Made by a program: the position numbers and the translations under genes
In this document: piece after piece, positions 5,957-5,994 of the stretch
How positions within the stretch are numbered: position 1 is the stretch's first letter
Layout: every line of letters starts with the position of its first letter
From: JAJYSO01 sp964451785
GTDB taxonomy: Bacteria > Bacteroidota > Bacteroidia > Flavobacteriales > Flavobacteriaceae
Length of the DNA stretch: 5,994 bases
Direction of reading: 5' to 3'
NCBI GenBank assembly: GCA_964451785.1
Contig: CAYVJG010000067.1
Coordinates: 1-5,994, forward strand
Notes under the pieces: generated by a model
What the model was told of the DNA's origin: nothing
The model's database searches: none
What the model saw: the letters and a program-made list of their open reading frames with translations, nothing else

Positions 5957-5984
5957 AAAAAAAGGAGTTACGATTGTAACTCCT
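5957..5984 (-). terminator. Strong minus-strand rho-independent terminator downstream of a tRNA
   Basis: On the minus strand a 9-bp perfect stem (aggagttac, 5984-5976, with gtaactcct, 5971-5963, loop aatc) is followed by a T7 run, whose last-stem T at 5963 starts the tract to 5957. It lies 4 nt after the tRNA-like 3' end at the window edge and just before the GIY-YIG start. It should therefore end the tRNA transcript coming from beyond the window. Confidence 0.75.
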
Positions 5985-5988
5985 AAAG

Positions 5989-5994
5989 CTCCTC
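5989..5994 (-). tRNA. 3' end of a probable tRNA-Asn continuing beyond the window
   Basis: The last bases of the window (agctcctc, 5987-5994) are identical to 5178-5185, where they form the acceptor end and discriminator G of the tRNA-Asn remnant. The strong terminator directly after them on the minus strand fits the end of a transcribed tRNA gene. Only six tRNA bases are visible, so identity is inferred. Confidence 0.35.

Overview
This looks like a member of the Bacteroidota, probably a flavobacterium. The coding is AT-rich, no Shine-Dalgarno sequence stands before most starts, lipoprotein signals end in Ser-Cys, and there is a TAnnTTTG-type promoter box. The first three quarters of the window is a + strand sialic acid catabolism operon.

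Positions 1-4559: (1) N-acetylneuraminate lyase, cut at its 5' end by the window edge; (2) a Kelch-type lipoprotein of the NanM/cyclically permuted mutarotase family; (3) an MFS transporter of the ACS type; (4) an AGE/RenBP-type N-acylglucosamine 2-epimerase. Together they would set the sialic acid anomer outside the cytoplasm, import Neu5Ac, split it into ManNAc and pyruvate, and epimerise ManNAc to GlcNAc without prior phosphorylation. This is the Bacteroides nanL-nanE-nanT type of route. Gaps between the genes are 2, 77 and 8 nt. A stem-loop at 4588-4622, paired well only as + strand RNA, closes the operon.

Positions 4636-5136: a convergent minus-strand gene for a staphylococcal-nuclease-fold lipoprotein with all its catalytic residues, preceded by a Bacteroidota-type promoter box.

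Positions 5178-5994: an accessory segment and the most unusual part. A minus-strand GIY-YIG nuclease gene is broken. Its N-terminal half lies at about 5790-5943 and its C-terminal half at 5215-5337. About 450 bp between them hold a run of at least eight stem-loops, several with CTTCG/CGAAG at the tip. The C-terminal half reads straight into a tRNA-like sequence: a D-arm-like stretch, then the 3' half of a tRNA-Asn from the anticodon loop to the discriminator base. The last bases of the window repeat the tRNA 3' end (agctcctc), next to a strong minus-strand terminator. This suggests an intact tRNA lies just outside and that the segment is a small element associated with tRNA 3' ends, now decayed or interrupted.
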